Source: Formicarius rufipectus (Eukaryota > Chordata > Aves > Passeriformes > Formicariidae). From it: DNA of 64,000 bases. The stretch is from NCBI GenBank assembly GCA_013399695.1, contig VXAU01001757.1, forward strand, positions 934,619-998,618, written 5' to 3'. A program made the translations under genes and the position numbers. This document shows positions 47,161-59,274 of the stretch, piece after piece (the first letter of the stretch is position 1; each line of letters opens with the position of its first letter). The notes below the pieces were generated by a model, which saw only the letters and a program-made list of their open reading frames with translations, was not told the origin of the DNA and made no database searches.

Positions 47161-48639
47161 TTTCCTGTGTTATCCTTCTTTCCCTGCTGAAAAGAGGGAA
47201 AGGGACCAACAGTGTGGATATCTCAGAATCCAGACCCAAAGAGGAGAAAATGGTCCTGTTAATGCCAATAGAGAAGGTATGGCAATTTCTTCTCCTGCAT
47301 GCTGAAAGAACCTCATTGAACGTGCTCCTTTACCTGCAGACCTCTGCAGCTCAGCAAATGTTTTTGCCAATTAAAGGGTTTCCTGCTGCTGGAGTTGATC
47401 CACACAAATGGAAATAGAGGGGAGGCGTGGAGGAAGGAAGAAATCATTAAATCAGCGTTACAAAGGCATGGGGGCAAGTTAAAAGGCCTGATCTGAATAA
47501 AGGGAGCTTCTCAAAATATCAGCCTCTTTGTCCTGCCTGTCCTTCATCCATCCAGTTCTCCTGAATGCTGTAGAGAGGCTTTGTCATTCTCAATGACATG
47601 GCGGGAGGAACCAGTCCTTCTGCACGCTGCCTAAAATAGCAACAGGCAGGAGACAAAGTGCTCAGAGGTGCAGCTCAGCCTATGAATGCCCAGACTTTCA
47701 GGGCCAGACCTGGGTTATTCAGTTCTCACAATGAGCTTCCTCATCCCACGTGCTTTGTAGGCTGAGCTGCACACGTGGCCTCATTCGTGGTGGCCCCTCC
47801 ATCATTATCTCTTTCAGGGATGGGAATGTGTGTTGGACAGGTGAGGGACCAACACCACAGTGGTGTTACAATTTAAAGCCAAGCCCAAATTGCTAGGATG
47901 GCTTTAGAATCTTTTGCTCATCTCCAGCATTCGTCATCCTCTGGATAGTCTCTCCACATCCTCACTTCTTCCCAGGCTCTTGTACAAGGTTCTTCACCAT
48001 GATGTTTTAGCAGCTTCCAGTGTGTGAGTGAGTGATCTAAGAGCATCTGAGTGCTGAGATCATTGCAGCTGTATACTTATATTACCAGAATTTCCCCTAC
48101 TACTGACTTCCCCCCCATCCTTTCCTCTCCTATTTATTTAGTAATTCACTTCTTGGGTCTGAGAGATGTGACCTGTGCGAGGAACCCAGACTGAAACTGC
48201 CAGTTCAGGAACTCTGATTGAGTTACCTTCCCATAACTATTAATATCAAAGCTCCAAAACTTGTGTATAGGACATTGCAACATGCCCTGACTTGCAGTGT
48301 CAGCAGCTTGAAATCCTGAGACAGGACTTTCTGTCCTCCCCAAACAGCTGCGCCAAGAGGCCTTTATATTCCCTGTCAGTATTTCCAGTGGTCTCCTTCC
48401 ACATGGGAAAGCAACCTGAAGCAATGCAATCACATCACTCCCATAGACCTTCTCCACTCCGTTATCCAGTGCTTGCTTTTGTCCATTGAAGGCATCACTC
48501 AGGTGTGTGTGGATAGAATGATATCAGACTGCTGAAGTCACTGTGTTTCAGAGGGATAGAGCAAAGCATGAAAAAAAATATATTTGTGCCCCATTCCTGT
48601 GAAAAATGGAATGGATTTATTTTTTCAGTTCAGTGGAAG

Positions 48640-49088
48640 ATCACAGAATCATAGAATGGCCTGGGCTGGAAGGAACCATAAAGATCATCTTGTTTCAACC
48701 CCCTGCCATGGGCAGGGACACCTCCCACTAAACCAGGTTGCTCCAAGCCCATCCAACTTGGCCTTAAACATTTCCAAGGATGGGGCAGCCACAGCTTCTC
48801 TGGGCAATCTGTGCCAGGACCTCACCACCATCATAAACCCCAATTTTTTCCTAATATCCAATCCAAACCCACTCTCTTTCAGTGTGAAGCCATTCCAACT
48901 AGTCCTGTCACTCCAGGACATTGTAAACTGTCTCTCCACTTTTCTTGTCAGCTCTCTTCAGGCCCTGGGAAGCCACAGTTAGGTCAGCCTGAAGCTTCTC
49001 TTTCCCAGGTTGAACAATCCCAGTTCTCTCAGCCCTTCCTCACAGTAGAACTGCTCCATCCCTCTGATCACCTTGGTGGCCTCCTCCA
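48640..49088 (-). mobile_element. CR1 LINE, 3' fragment (longest here)
   Basis: A well-preserved minus-strand CR1 3' region of about 450 bases: atcacagaatcatagaatgg, cctgggctggaaggaaccat, ctgccatgggcagggacacc, ccatccaacttggccttaaa, atggggcagccacagcttct, ctaatatccaatccaaaccc, tgaagccattcc...tagtcctgtcactcc, and caccttggtggcctcctcc. No coding frame is intact. Confidence 0.96.
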
Positions 49089-50150
49089 AGAGGTCAATAA
49101 GATATAGATGTTCAAATCCCACAGATGCTCCCTTTTAGAAACTGTGACTTCTGCTGGAGATTGGGCTTTTTTTACCAATCCGTGAGCAGAGCCCCGTAGA
49201 TCTCTGATTTGTAACTACCACCACTTTCTGACCAGCACAAGGGTTAACTGGACCTTGCTGTGGACCAGCACTGTGTGTGCATAAACCATTTCAAGGTCTC
49301 CGAGCATTTATCATCGTTCATGTCTCCCGGCTAATGAGCAGCTAAAGTGATTTTCTATTGCTTGTAATTCACCAAAATTGTTCTAACTGTTGGAAGAGTC
49401 ACAATTGACAGGCTAATGTGGCTGCCCCGCCCGGCAGTCTCAATGGCTCCAGGAAGGGTGAGCTGATTGCTGCCTCGCTGATCAGCAGAGCTGCTTCAGA
49501 CAACATCATTTCTGTAATACATCAACAATCTGAAAGCTGGAAACAAAGGCCAGAGGAGTGCAATCATCAGTCACCACGCAATGCTTAAGGCTAAAATAGG
49601 TCAGGGCTGAATACTAAAGAGTACAGGGAAAAAAAAAAGTACTCCCCTATTCCCTGGGTTTATTTTTCTCTCTGTCTCTGTGTCAGTCTCCAGGCAGTGT
49701 CCTGGTGTTTCTGCACTTTTCTTTAACTAAGAAGATAAGATGAAGGTGGAATTGAGGATGGAGTGGGATGGTTTGATTAGCTGTTGTTTTCCTGTTTTAG
49801 GTTGTTGCTGGATCTTGGAAAGGAGGAAAGAGCAGCCAGTGACTATGGATGAGTGCACTGGAGAAGACATCAGCCTGAGACAAGTCTTCCAGGTGTTAGT
49901 GTTTGCTGCCCACTCCCCTTTTCTTAGTCCCAGATATGATGGCAGCTTCAGGAATGAATGTTCTCAGGGAATGCAAAACACAAGGTCCAACAATGGCAGC
50001 CCCCAGTATCTGAATCCAAAGTCAGCCTTTACTCCTAAAACTTCCAAAACATAAACCTAGCTTAAGAAGCCTGAGATTTTGTGATTACAGATTTATGTTT
50101 ATATCCATACATGTGGTCTGTACATGTATCTATTGCCCATATATATATTG
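49089..50150. other. Non-coding stretch with a candidate conserved block
   Basis: Apart from the candidate element at 49180-49610 I see no exon or repeat. An open frame at 49740-50054 (104 codons) has no known domain. Confidence 0.4.
49180..49610. promoter_or_regulatory. Possible conserved non-coding element (enhancer-like)
   Basis: The block is repeat-free, of balanced composition and rich in developmental transcription-factor words: gcataaa, cggctaatgagcag, tgtaattcacc, gtcacaattgacaggctaat (homeodomain plus TALE cores), cgctgatcagcag and aaacaaag (SOX-like). Such texture is typical of vertebrate conserved non-coding elements near developmental genes. No alignment was possible, so this is inference. 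Confidence 0.35.
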
Positions 50151-50316
50151 TTGCCCGAGAAGCTGTGGCTGCCCCATGCTTGGAATGTCCAAGGCCAGGT
50201 TGGACAGGGCTTGGAGCAATCTGCACTAGTGGAAGGTATCCCTGCCCATGGCAGGGGGTGGAATGAGATGATCTTTAACATCCCTTCAAACTCAAGCCAT
50301 TCTGGGATTCTATGAT
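50151..50316 (+). mobile_element. CR1 LINE, 3' fragment
   Basis: The CR1 3' end is seen as gcccgagaagctgtggctgc, ggccaggttggacagggctt, actagtggaaggtatccctg, ggtggaatgagatgatcttt and a degraded ccattctgggattctatgat tail. Confidence 0.95.
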
Positions 50317-51821
50317 ACATACTGAGATTAAAAAAATTTAGGATTTTGAGTTTTTAGATTGTGCCTTGGGTTGAATTTCTGTTGTTAATTTTCCTCCACT
50401 GGTAGGAACTGGAGAGTTGTCTAAAAACAGCCCAGAGCACGAGTGGGAAGGCAGAGCAGTGAGTGTGCCCAGTGCCTCTATGATGTCCAAAGTGCTGTCA
50501 GTCCTTTTTGAAACCTTGTAGTTGAGAGCCTCAGAGTGGTTCTGCTGTATGTTAATTCTCACTAATATGGTTGACCACATATTCTGTATATTCCTCAAGT
50601 CAAGCATATGGCCTCTGTCTTCTACTCAGCCACTTGTCTTCACAAAATCATCAGTAGTCCAGTTTGTTTTAAGGTGCTTTACCTTTCTGGCCAGCTGGTT
50701 TAAAAATGGCCAACATGTTCCAACATTACTGTTTTTAGGAGATGAACACACAAGCAGAGCAAGTGCATGACCCCCATTTCTTTAGATGAAAAGACTCTAA
50801 CACCCAGAATCAAGTTCTCACTTGGTTGTAGGATCTGAGGTTTTCTGGGAAATCCTGAAATGGTTGGACTCTAGGAAAAAGAAAAAATAACACTGGGAAA
50901 ACTGATGCTACAGAGAAGTCTAACTGTGGCTTTTAGCATTCTGGATCTAATTCCTTTTCCTCCTAATTCCTTATCTTGCTGAGGACATGAGGAAGCACAT
51001 AAACCTGGTTTTTGCCCAGGTGCTCCACTGCAAACCCAGTAGACGCCTTTTCATCTGCCTCCTTGCAGGCATAGGTGTCTTCTCTGGAAGCTGAAGTGTC
51101 TGCCAGGGTGGCTTTCAGGATCACTGGCACTCAATAGCTTTCTCACATCATCAGGTGCAGACCCCAGGGAAGTCATTTGAACATGGGGCTTTTGCATTCA
51201 GCCCTTATATCTGAGCTAGACAGCTTGAAACCTGGAAATACGACAGCAATTCTTCTATGTCCACTCCAGTCTCTCATCATTGTTAAGCTCAGCCACAGAT
51301 GAAATTTGAAGGGATTTATCCAGTCACTCTCATCAAAGCCAGCCTCTAAAGAGAGCTCTGAGTATTTACCCCATGCTGTGTTTATTTATTCACTGAAGAA
51401 TTTCTTTGGAGTACAAATTAGTTTTTGAACATAATTTTCAGTGTGTGCTTTGTTGGGTGGGTAAAACCTTGCCTGAGTGAACTGACCACAGGGCTGTCTT
51501 AGCAACTGCTACCGTGGCCTCAATAGAAGGGATAATTGCACTAATTTATTCTGATAGAGTGATTGCTCTGCCTTCAAACTTCGGGGATGATTGAGAGACA
51601 AACCTCGTGCTTTTTAAAATCAGAGGTCCTGGATTGAATGTTTACCATTGTGACCCAAAAGCAGGCATCATCCTGAGACTTACAATGGGTAAAAATAGCC
51701 AGGAACACGCAGGGTCAGGTTCCTTGTCGCAGGAACAAGAATTACTTGTGCTACACAGATGCTTGGGATCTTAAGATACCATATGGCTGATATGTGCAAA
51801 CATAATATAAAGCATGAAGAG
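50317..51821. other. Non-coding stretch, no gene recognised
   Basis: No exon or named repeat before the MIR remnant at 51822. Short unrecognised open frames only. Confidence 0.4.
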
Positions 51822-51885
51822 ACTGTAGCAAAGGTGGGATTTGAACCTATGTCTTCCAAACCCCAGGAGAAGGTGCTGACTGTGG
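51822..51885 (-). mobile_element. MIR-like SINE remnant
   Basis: gcaaaggtgggatttgaacc, then tatgtcttccaaaccccagg and aggtgctgac follow the reverse complement of the tRNA-derived MIR head. Confidence 0.55.
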
Positions 51886-52149
51886 AATAACTTAAACAGT
51901 CCCATTAATTGCTTTTCCGGGAATTGTTTGCACTAGTCCTGATTTTAGTGATGGTTGAAGGCACTCAAGATTTCTTGGGGGACTTATTTCTGTGCTAATC
52001 TTTCTCAGCTTTTAAAACAGAGGATGGTGGATCTGGAAGCTGGAGGGGGAGCTGGGTTGCTGTGGAATTACTGATTTAAGGAACCTACCACCTTGCTCTG
52101 TTGACTACTGAGTGAACGGAAAGATTTTGCTCTCACCAGCCTAGGGCAA

Positions 52150-52700
52150 AGAAGCGAAGTTGCCAACATCTTCCTCATTTATTCACAGAATAAAAACCAA
52201 AGCAATTAACTACATCTCCAGCTTCTCTGGCTGCCTCACCTTTCAAATTGCTTGTTTTTATAGATTGGGTTCATAAAATGTCTATAACCAAAGAGAGAGG
52301 CAGAAATGACAGCAAGCACATCTCAAAAGGAGATTTAAATGGAGAGGAGGCTTAGATTTAAGCAATTGTGCCCATATCCAACAGCGACACTTTAAATCAC
52401 TGAAGTTTCAATAACTCATACAGTATCTCCATGGAGATGTGCACCATATGGAGTTAATTAGTAGAACAACAAAACAATCAATTAGTTCCTTAATTAGTTT
52501 TACTAAGAAATGATAACAAACATAAACAATTTATTCAAACAAATACCCAGACCACAATGATAATTTAATGGCCTCAGTGAAACTGGCTCCTTGCTGAGCC
52601 CTCAGTGTTCCTGGGATTGATTTTGAAAGTACTGAGGGTAAATGTTAGCTTTGGTCCAGCCAAAATGTTTTATCAGTGTGATCAATTATTTACAGTATTA
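52150..52700. promoter_or_regulatory. Possible conserved non-coding element
   Basis: Long repeat-free AT-rich block with many TAATTA/CAATTA words (agttaattagtagaac, caatcaattagttccttaat), octamer- and SOX-like motifs, and gtcaatt-type sites. Composition is similar to enhancers in vertebrate gene deserts. No conservation data were available. Confidence 0.3.
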
Positions 52701-52741
52701 GAACAGAGAGGGGAGGTTGCTGAGAGGTTTTCATTGAAAAG

Positions 52742-52762
52742 TAAATAAATAAATAAATAAAT
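52742..52762. repeat. (TAAA)n microsatellite
   Basis: Five uninterrupted AAAT units. Confidence 0.95.
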
Positions 52763-53269
52763 GGAAAGAAAACCTTAATATGGTTGCATCAAACCAGTAT
52801 TTAACCTGGTAGTGATATGAGGGGGATTAAAACAATGGGGATTTGCCCAGTACGTCGCAGTATCATTTGCTCCCAGAAATAAATTGGCTTTCTGTACCTT
52901 CTCCAGATTGATATTTTATTTATATGCATTACTTGGAGAAGACTGAATCAGGAATGCACAGATCATCCAGTAACTCAGACATATTCAACACAAAGTGGTG
53001 CTGGGATGAGGGATATTGGCAATAAAGTGGTTGGATCCAGGTCACGGAGGTCAGAATGTGCAAGGGGAATTGGCTGGGGTTTTGTGCTGATACTTATCAA
53101 AGTATTTGTGTGAGAGTTGTTTGGTTTTGTTTGTGGTTCTTTTTTTTATGAAAGGAGACACCTCTACATATCACACCTGACTTCTCCTGTTATGAAGAAG
53201 GACTCAAGAGCTCTGGAGAACACATTACTTATGCCACTAAGAAAAATAAATATCAAAATTAGCTCCTTT

Positions 53270-53470
53270 GCTGCACTCAGGGGCTGTGATTAATTGCTTG
53301 TTAACAAGATGTTCAAAGTACAATGATTTATCTGAGTTTGATCAGGCAGATTATGGGATATAACATTTTAATAAATTCATTGTGACTATGGATATATGTT
53401 AAAATGATAAACAAGCCAAACAACTATAGATGTTTTAGATCCAATAAAGTTATTTTTAGAACATGTTTAT
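53270..53470. promoter_or_regulatory. Possible conserved non-coding element
   Basis: AT-rich and repeat-free, with gtgattaattgcttgttaac, agatgttcaaag (TCF/LEF-like core) and gataaacaa (forkhead-like) within 150 bases. Inference from motifs only. Confidence 0.25.
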
Positions 53471-55203
53471 GTGATGGACTAACCTATTATTTACCCAGTT
53501 GCATTTTTATGAACTAATAACTTTCTTTAAAAATAATGCCCAGACTTTAGAATGTTGTTTTATTACTATCATCTTTCCCATAATTCTTCTTTCCCCAATA
53601 AATAGATCTTTTCTTTTCTTAAAAAAATAACAAAAAAAATAATAAATACTCTGTTTTTTCAACTTTGGAGGAGGCTGAGCCCTTGCAGCCAGAGGCTGTG
53701 TGGGAAGGATGCTCACGATGCAGATTGTGAGCAGTTGGACCTGGAGGGGACACATCTGGCAACGCTCTTCAGGGGAAACTCATCCACTGAAGAGTCTGTC
53801 CCAGCTGGGACATGGACAGCAGGGGACTCAGTAGTGAAAACTGCTGGCAGAGAGAAATCCAAGCCCTTGTGGAAGTCAACAAAGCCACCCTCAAGCTGCA
53901 GTCCTGGTTTCTTTGGCCACGGAAGGGTTTGTGTGTATTTGAGTCCGTGCCTGAGCCTTCCTCTTGAATCAGTGAGCACAATGGAGCCTCTCTCTGTTCA
54001 TGCCCTGCTTTAGGAGCTCCCTTTCCCACTCCAGCAGGCTGTGGGTGGGTTTCCAAGGCAGCCTTTGTTCCAGGAAGCTGGTTCAGGACTGACTCCCAGC
54101 CTGCTGAGGAGGAGGTGGCACTATCAGCTTTGTTTCTGGTGCACAGGCTATTGCTGCTGTCCCTGAAGATGCTGATTTAAGAAAAAACTAATCCCCTCTT
54201 TAAACTCTCAGTACCTGTGGCATCTTTACAGCATCTTCACTTTGCTCTGCTCCTATTTTTGCAGGCCATATTAAGTAGCTATTCTAACCTTGTGGATACA
54301 GCTTATTATTTTGCTAAAGGAGAGGAATAAGATGTCATTTCTGGGTTTGTGTAAAAAACTAACTCTTCCTCTTGGCTTTGTCCTGCAGGTCACCATGAGG
54401 TGTTCCAGTCACACAGCCCCCATCCTCAGGACCCCAGCAGCCTCCAGTTGGGGGCTGAGCAGCCAGGGATAAATCCCTGCCTGCAGGGAGGCTGCTGGTT
54501 AGAATGTAAATGTCTAAACTTTGGAGAAGTGACCTCTGTTAAGTGGTTTAATGCAGTCTGTTGCCAGGAGCTCATGAATTCTGTATTACAGCAAGTAGTT
54601 CCATGAGATTGCAACTATCTTACTAATAAAACAACCTCAACATATTTATCACAATAACTCAGACATAGAGAAAGTATAAATATCTTTGATACTGGGAAAT
54701 GAACTGGCTGCCTATAGGCATCCTCTTTGCTTTATTGATTTAACCCTTCACAGGTGTCTGTCAGGGACTGGTGCAAATGTGGTGCAGAGAAATAGCTTTA
54801 AAAGGATTAAATAGCAATTCCCTGTGTCTGCAGAACTTAGTCCAGCAGGAATCAGAATGTTTTCCAGGTGCTGCCACCAGACCCACAGGCTGGATATGAG
54901 AAGCCTTGCTTCATCCACTACTGAAACGCAGCTGATTATGAATTTGGGGTACAGCAAACTTGATTTCTTGCACTGTGCAGTGTGTTTAGGAGATGGAGTG
55001 AAGGAGAAAACTGTGTGCAGCTGAGGCACCATGGATGATTTCAGGGACACAGGATGCTGATGCTCTTGTTTGATTCAGGCCATCAGGCACAGCACAAGAC
55101 TTGGGGCTGCCTTGTTTTTTCCAGGACCGTGCGTGGGATCCTGCCAGCCAGAGGGTCTCAGTGGGGTTGTGTCTGGTTTAAAGTGCCATAAGAGGAGAAT
55201 AAT

Positions 55204-55351
55204 GTCCAGAGAAGCTGTGGCTGCCCCATCCCTGGGAGTGTTCAAGGCGAGGTTGGATGGGACCTGGAGAAACCCGGGCTAGTGGAAGGTGTCCCTACCC
55301 ATGTCAGGGACGAGCTTTAAGGTTCCTCCAACCCCAACCATTCTGTGACTC
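55204..55351 (+). mobile_element. CR1 LINE, 3' fragment
   Basis: gtccagagaagctgtggctg, gccccatccctgggagtgtt, caaggcgaggttggatggga, ctagtggaaggtgtccctac and cctccaaccccaaccattct plus gtgact are the CR1 3' end, 5'-truncated. Confidence 0.94.
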
Positions 55352-56645
55352 GGTGGGTCTGTGGCAGTGACCTCCTGAGTGTGCAGTAATGTGTGGCAGG
55401 TCTGGATGGATCTGCTACCAAAGAATCGTTACCAGTGACCTTGGTTTTCAGGCCACCCCAGCGCTCCCCATGACATAGCAAGCTTTTTTTATTTATTTAA
55501 TTTTGAAGACCACAGACCCAGTGGACTCTTGCTGAGCACAACCACCAGTCCCTGTCCCTCAGATCACTCCAGGGACAGGTGGTGCCTGCTCCTGACACCA
55601 ACCCTGTCTGACTTATCTGATGTGACCAGAGACCATAGTGGTGCTGGGTGGATTTTAAAGCACATGGATATGGTCAGGTAGAGCTGATTTCTCCATTCCT
55701 AAGGGATTTAGGACGGGGAGACTTAAAAGTTATTATGCACTAGCTAAAATCTCTTGTGTGTGATCAAGTCTGCATGATAAAGGTAGTCATGTTCTGGAGC
55801 GATAAAAGCCTAATTTCACGGGCCATCCACACAGGTTTTCTTGAGACAGATAATGTTCCCACCATACACATCTCCCCATCTTCTTCTTCCTTTTTTTTTT
55901 TTTTTTTGGTTAAGATCTCCTGTTACTTCTTTTTAAAAGGAAGTAAAATGTTGGAGTTGCTGAGGAAGTAGCACATTTTTTATGGTCATTTTACCCCCGA
56001 AAAGGGTCTTCCAATATTTCAAGCCCTGGCAAACTTTGTAGAGAAGAAAAAAAGGGGTTTTGAGTTTCTTTAGCTTTGAAATATGGACTGGATACCAAGA
56101 GGAGAAGGTCAGTGCTGCAGCGGCTGAGACAGCAGGGGAGGAGAAAAATGTCAGGGCTGTTTTTTATTGTTTTTATGATGCTACTTAGACCCAATAAAAT
56201 GTGTCAATTTGCGATATAAACAACTTGAGAAAAAATGTGATAACATTACTGCAGTGTGGGCTGTCCTGCCAAGTAACATTTCTCCCCTCAGGTTCACTTC
56301 GTGGTGGGTGCACAGACCCTCCCTCCACTCTGGGGTAATCATTCTTTAAAGATCTGTTGTGCTTGATGCATGGATTTAAGTCTTCTGTATTTATTTGTAG
56401 TGAGAGAGTGTTTTCAGCTGTGAAATTCCTGTGAAATTGAGATTTCACTGCGTGTTGAACCTCATGCCCTCTGAATAACCAGGGTCCTGTTCCAGTGGTG
56501 CTCTGCAGGCAGCTGGATCTTCAGCTGGAGTCTGTGCTCAGCACACCTGGGGCACCAGTCCTGTGACACGAGGCACTTCTCTGCTTCTGAAAAATGTGGG
56601 CAATCCTCACTGCACCTTCCTCTCTGCTCACTGAGTGTGGAGTGA
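55352..56645. other. Non-coding stretch with a T17 run
   Basis: No exon recognised. A run of seventeen T lies at 55891-55907. The rest is unremarkable. Confidence 0.4.
55891..55907. repeat. T17 homopolymer
   Basis: Seventeen T preceded by a C/T-rich lead. It might be the tail of a minus-strand retrocopy; no source gene is recognised beside it. Confidence 0.9.
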
Positions 56646-56773
56646 TCACAGACTCACAAAATAGCTTGGGTTGGAAGGGACCTTAAAGATGATCTCATTC
56701 CAACCCCTGCCACAGATAGAGACACCTTCCACTAGACCAGGTTGCTCAGAGCCCCATCCAACCTGGCCTTGAT
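56646..56773 (-). mobile_element. CR1 LINE, short 3' fragment
   Basis: tcacagactcacaaaatagc, ttgggttggaagggacctta, agatgatctcattccaaccc, ccttccactagaccaggttg and ccccatccaacctggccttg are the CR1 3' end on the minus strand, cut off after about 128 bases. Confidence 0.95.
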
Positions 56774-58890
56774 TCAAAGCAAGCAAGAAAATATCTCTTT
56801 ATCTACCTGCTAGCCTTTAATTCACATTATTCTGCAAAGTGTGCAGACAGAGAAACACCTCCCAAAATCAGATCTAAAATCTCTGATTTCATAATGACTT
56901 TTATTAACCTTTGCCATTTCTGCCTTAAAGGCTTCAATCTGCCTGTGGGCTCTGTGGGCTTTGTTGCACAGTGGTCACTGCAAGTGTTGCCCCAGAGTGA
57001 GGCCACTGAGAACCTGCAGAGATAAGAGGAAGATGAAATCTCTCTGCTTTGCCTGTTTGCCCACAGATGTACATTTGCTTTGCCATCCTTTTCAAGGCAC
57101 ATGTTGGCTCAGGACACTGCAGTGGCATCACAAGTTCTTCCTGATAGAGATGGAACTGTAATTAAAGTGCCTGGTGGGGGATCCCAAATCCACCTGACCT
57201 CACCACAACCTTGTCCCTGCTGGTGGAAATTTCTGAGTCTCAGAACTTGTCTCTCCCATGTCTATTTGTTAATTTTTTTTCCCAAGGCCCTTAGACTGAT
57301 GAGACCTCAATTATCTTCAACTCAAAGCTAGGCAAACTGAGACATCAGTCCGAGGACACGACTGCTCTTGCCCATTTAGATCAGACAATTTCTCTCTAAT
57401 CTTTTCAAATTTTTCCAACATGCACTTTATTTTTTAATGTCCAACTTTTTTTTCCCCTTTTTTTTTTATTTCCCTTGGAGCTGCTATATTCTACACCACT
57501 GACAACAAAAACACTTTCACTGTCTCTGGTCCATGCTGTTTTCCCAGCTCAGGGACATCTGCAAAAATAAGCAGTCCCACTTCAGACTGATCTCTCTTTG
57601 CATAAATACAGTGGTTATGGAAAGGTGTTCATTCCATTTTCCACAACCTGTCATGTTGACTTTATAATGAACCAGTTACTCAGCTCTGGAAAGCAGATGG
57701 AAACCTCTTCTGACAGTCCCTGTCAAAGGAATAGGCAGGAAGAAGGAGAAAAGAATCAGTGGATACAAACTCCTGGTACTTACATGGACAGTGGCAGGAA
57801 CTGAGGAAAGATGCAGGCTTTGAACAGGATTTAAAGGCTTGATCAATCATAACCATGATGGAAATGCTGCCATCAAATAATAATAAAAAGATACATAACT
57901 GGGTTTATACCACGAGTTATTTTCTTCCTCAGTGAAAGCAAAGCAAAGGTGGTGTTTTGGAGGCAGAATGAAGAAGCAGGTAATCAGTCTATTTACATAC
58001 TCCAGGCCAAAGGGAATACAAAGAACCTGAGGAAACGGCAGAAATGAGCATTAGGAAAACTGATCTAATCTCTGGTGTTATTAGTTGCACAAGCCAGGCT
58101 GTTTGATAGATATACATATATATTGCTTCTCTCCTCTCTCAGCCGTGGCCTCATATAACATCTGTCATCCTGCTCGTCCCCAGTGACAGACAGCCCTGCT
58201 GAGCATTCCCTGCAGATCCCACTCAGCAGGATGGTCTGTTCCAAGCAATGCCAGCAGGTTTTTCTCTGTGAACAGGGCACGGTGCTCACAGGGAGCTGTG
58301 CTGGCAGGATGGGCAGCTGCTCAGCCTTGGCACAGCCCAGTTATGATGGTGTTTTGCGGGAGCAGAAAATGCCTTCTGGACATGATTATGAAAGACTGGG
58401 CACAACAGAAGGTCATAGAGCCTCACCCAAGAGTTTTACCTTAGCTTCCTATGCAACTGAGATGTCCATGAGAGTCCAGACACATACCAGACCCCACATA
58501 ACAATCTCTGAATATGTTGACTTGTGTCAAGCAAACTTGGCAAATAGGTCAAGGTCTCAAAAAATTTAAGTTCCCATGGATTTCACAAAAAACAGATTGA
58601 TGGAGGAGAGGAGGAGCCCTGATAATAACCTCAGGCTGCACTGTGAGCTCAGCCCTTATTAGACATCAAGAATTTTAAAGGAGCATTTAGTCCTGAGACA
58701 TAAATCCTTCAATTATCCAGCTTTCTTGATTCTGCTGCTCAGGGAGCTGCTTCTTTAATCTGACATTGTTTCTACAATTTAAAACCCTTAGGACAGCTCC
58801 CAGGCAGTTTCATTCATGCTAAACACACTTTTCTTTTGTCCCCCTGATGACATAGTTAGAGCTGAAAACCCTTGCAAATAAAAACTATCA
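56774..58890. other. Non-coding stretch, no gene recognised
   Basis: No exon or named repeat. T-rich tracts occur near 57443-57470. An open frame of 128 codons at 58183-58569 has no known domain. Confidence 0.4.
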
Positions 58891-59091
58891 GCACTCTGAA
58901 AGCAGCAAGATGCCCATATGCTGGCACCTTTGGACTGGCAGGAATCTTCATCCGTATGGAATTCTGGTCCAAGAAGGGCAGAGAAATGGCCATTTGGGAG
59001 AGGTTCATCTGCCAAGGAATGACAGCCCTTTTCCCCAGGAAAGCAAGCCCACAGCCTTGGGCTCTCAGGTGCCAGCGATGCAGCTTCCCTG
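58891..59091. repeat. 201-bp tandem repeat, unit 1
   Basis: The unit starts gcactctgaaagcagcaaga and includes ggaatcttcatccgtatgga, attctggtccaagaagggca and cagccttgggctctcaggtg. It repeats at 59092. Confidence 0.92.
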
Positions 59092-59274
59092 GCACTCTGA
59101 AAGCAGCAAGAGCTCCATGTGCTGGCACCCTGGGCCTGGGAGGAATCTTCATCCATATGGAATTCTGGTCCAAAAAGGGCAGAGGAATGGCCACTTGGAT
59201 TAGGTGCTTCTGCAACAAACAACCCTTTTCCCCACTACAGAAAGCCCCCAGCCTTGGGTTCCCAGGTGCCAGAC
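59092..59274. repeat. 201-bp tandem repeat, unit 2
   Basis: Same start gcactctgaaagcagcaaga, same ggaatcttcatcc.tatgga and attctggtccaa.aagggca, ending agccttgggttcccaggtgc. It is slightly shorter because of small deletions in the middle. Open frames exist across both units on both strands (144 codons minus, 137 plus), a side effect of the repeat; I see no protein signature. Confidence 0.92.

Larger units (their letters stand above)
42491..48639. other. Non-coding stretch, mostly unique
   Basis: No exon, tRNA or rRNA gene is recognised. It includes a possible SINE/LINE tail at 42838-42862 (ggtgctatattaaat...taataa), a candidate conserved block at 43560-43970, a GT repeat at 45822-45840, a T19 run at 46632-46650 and a MIR remnant at 47050-47160. 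Open frames in the C/T-rich 44140-45060 area are unrecognised. Confidence 0.4.
51886..55203. other. Non-coding stretch, AT-rich
   Basis: No exon is recognised. AT-rich blocks with homeodomain-type motifs lie at 52150-52700 and 53270-53470 (separate entries). A TAAA repeat lies at 52742-52762. Antiparallel open frames at 53713-54056 share the same DNA and have no known domain. Confidence 0.4.
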
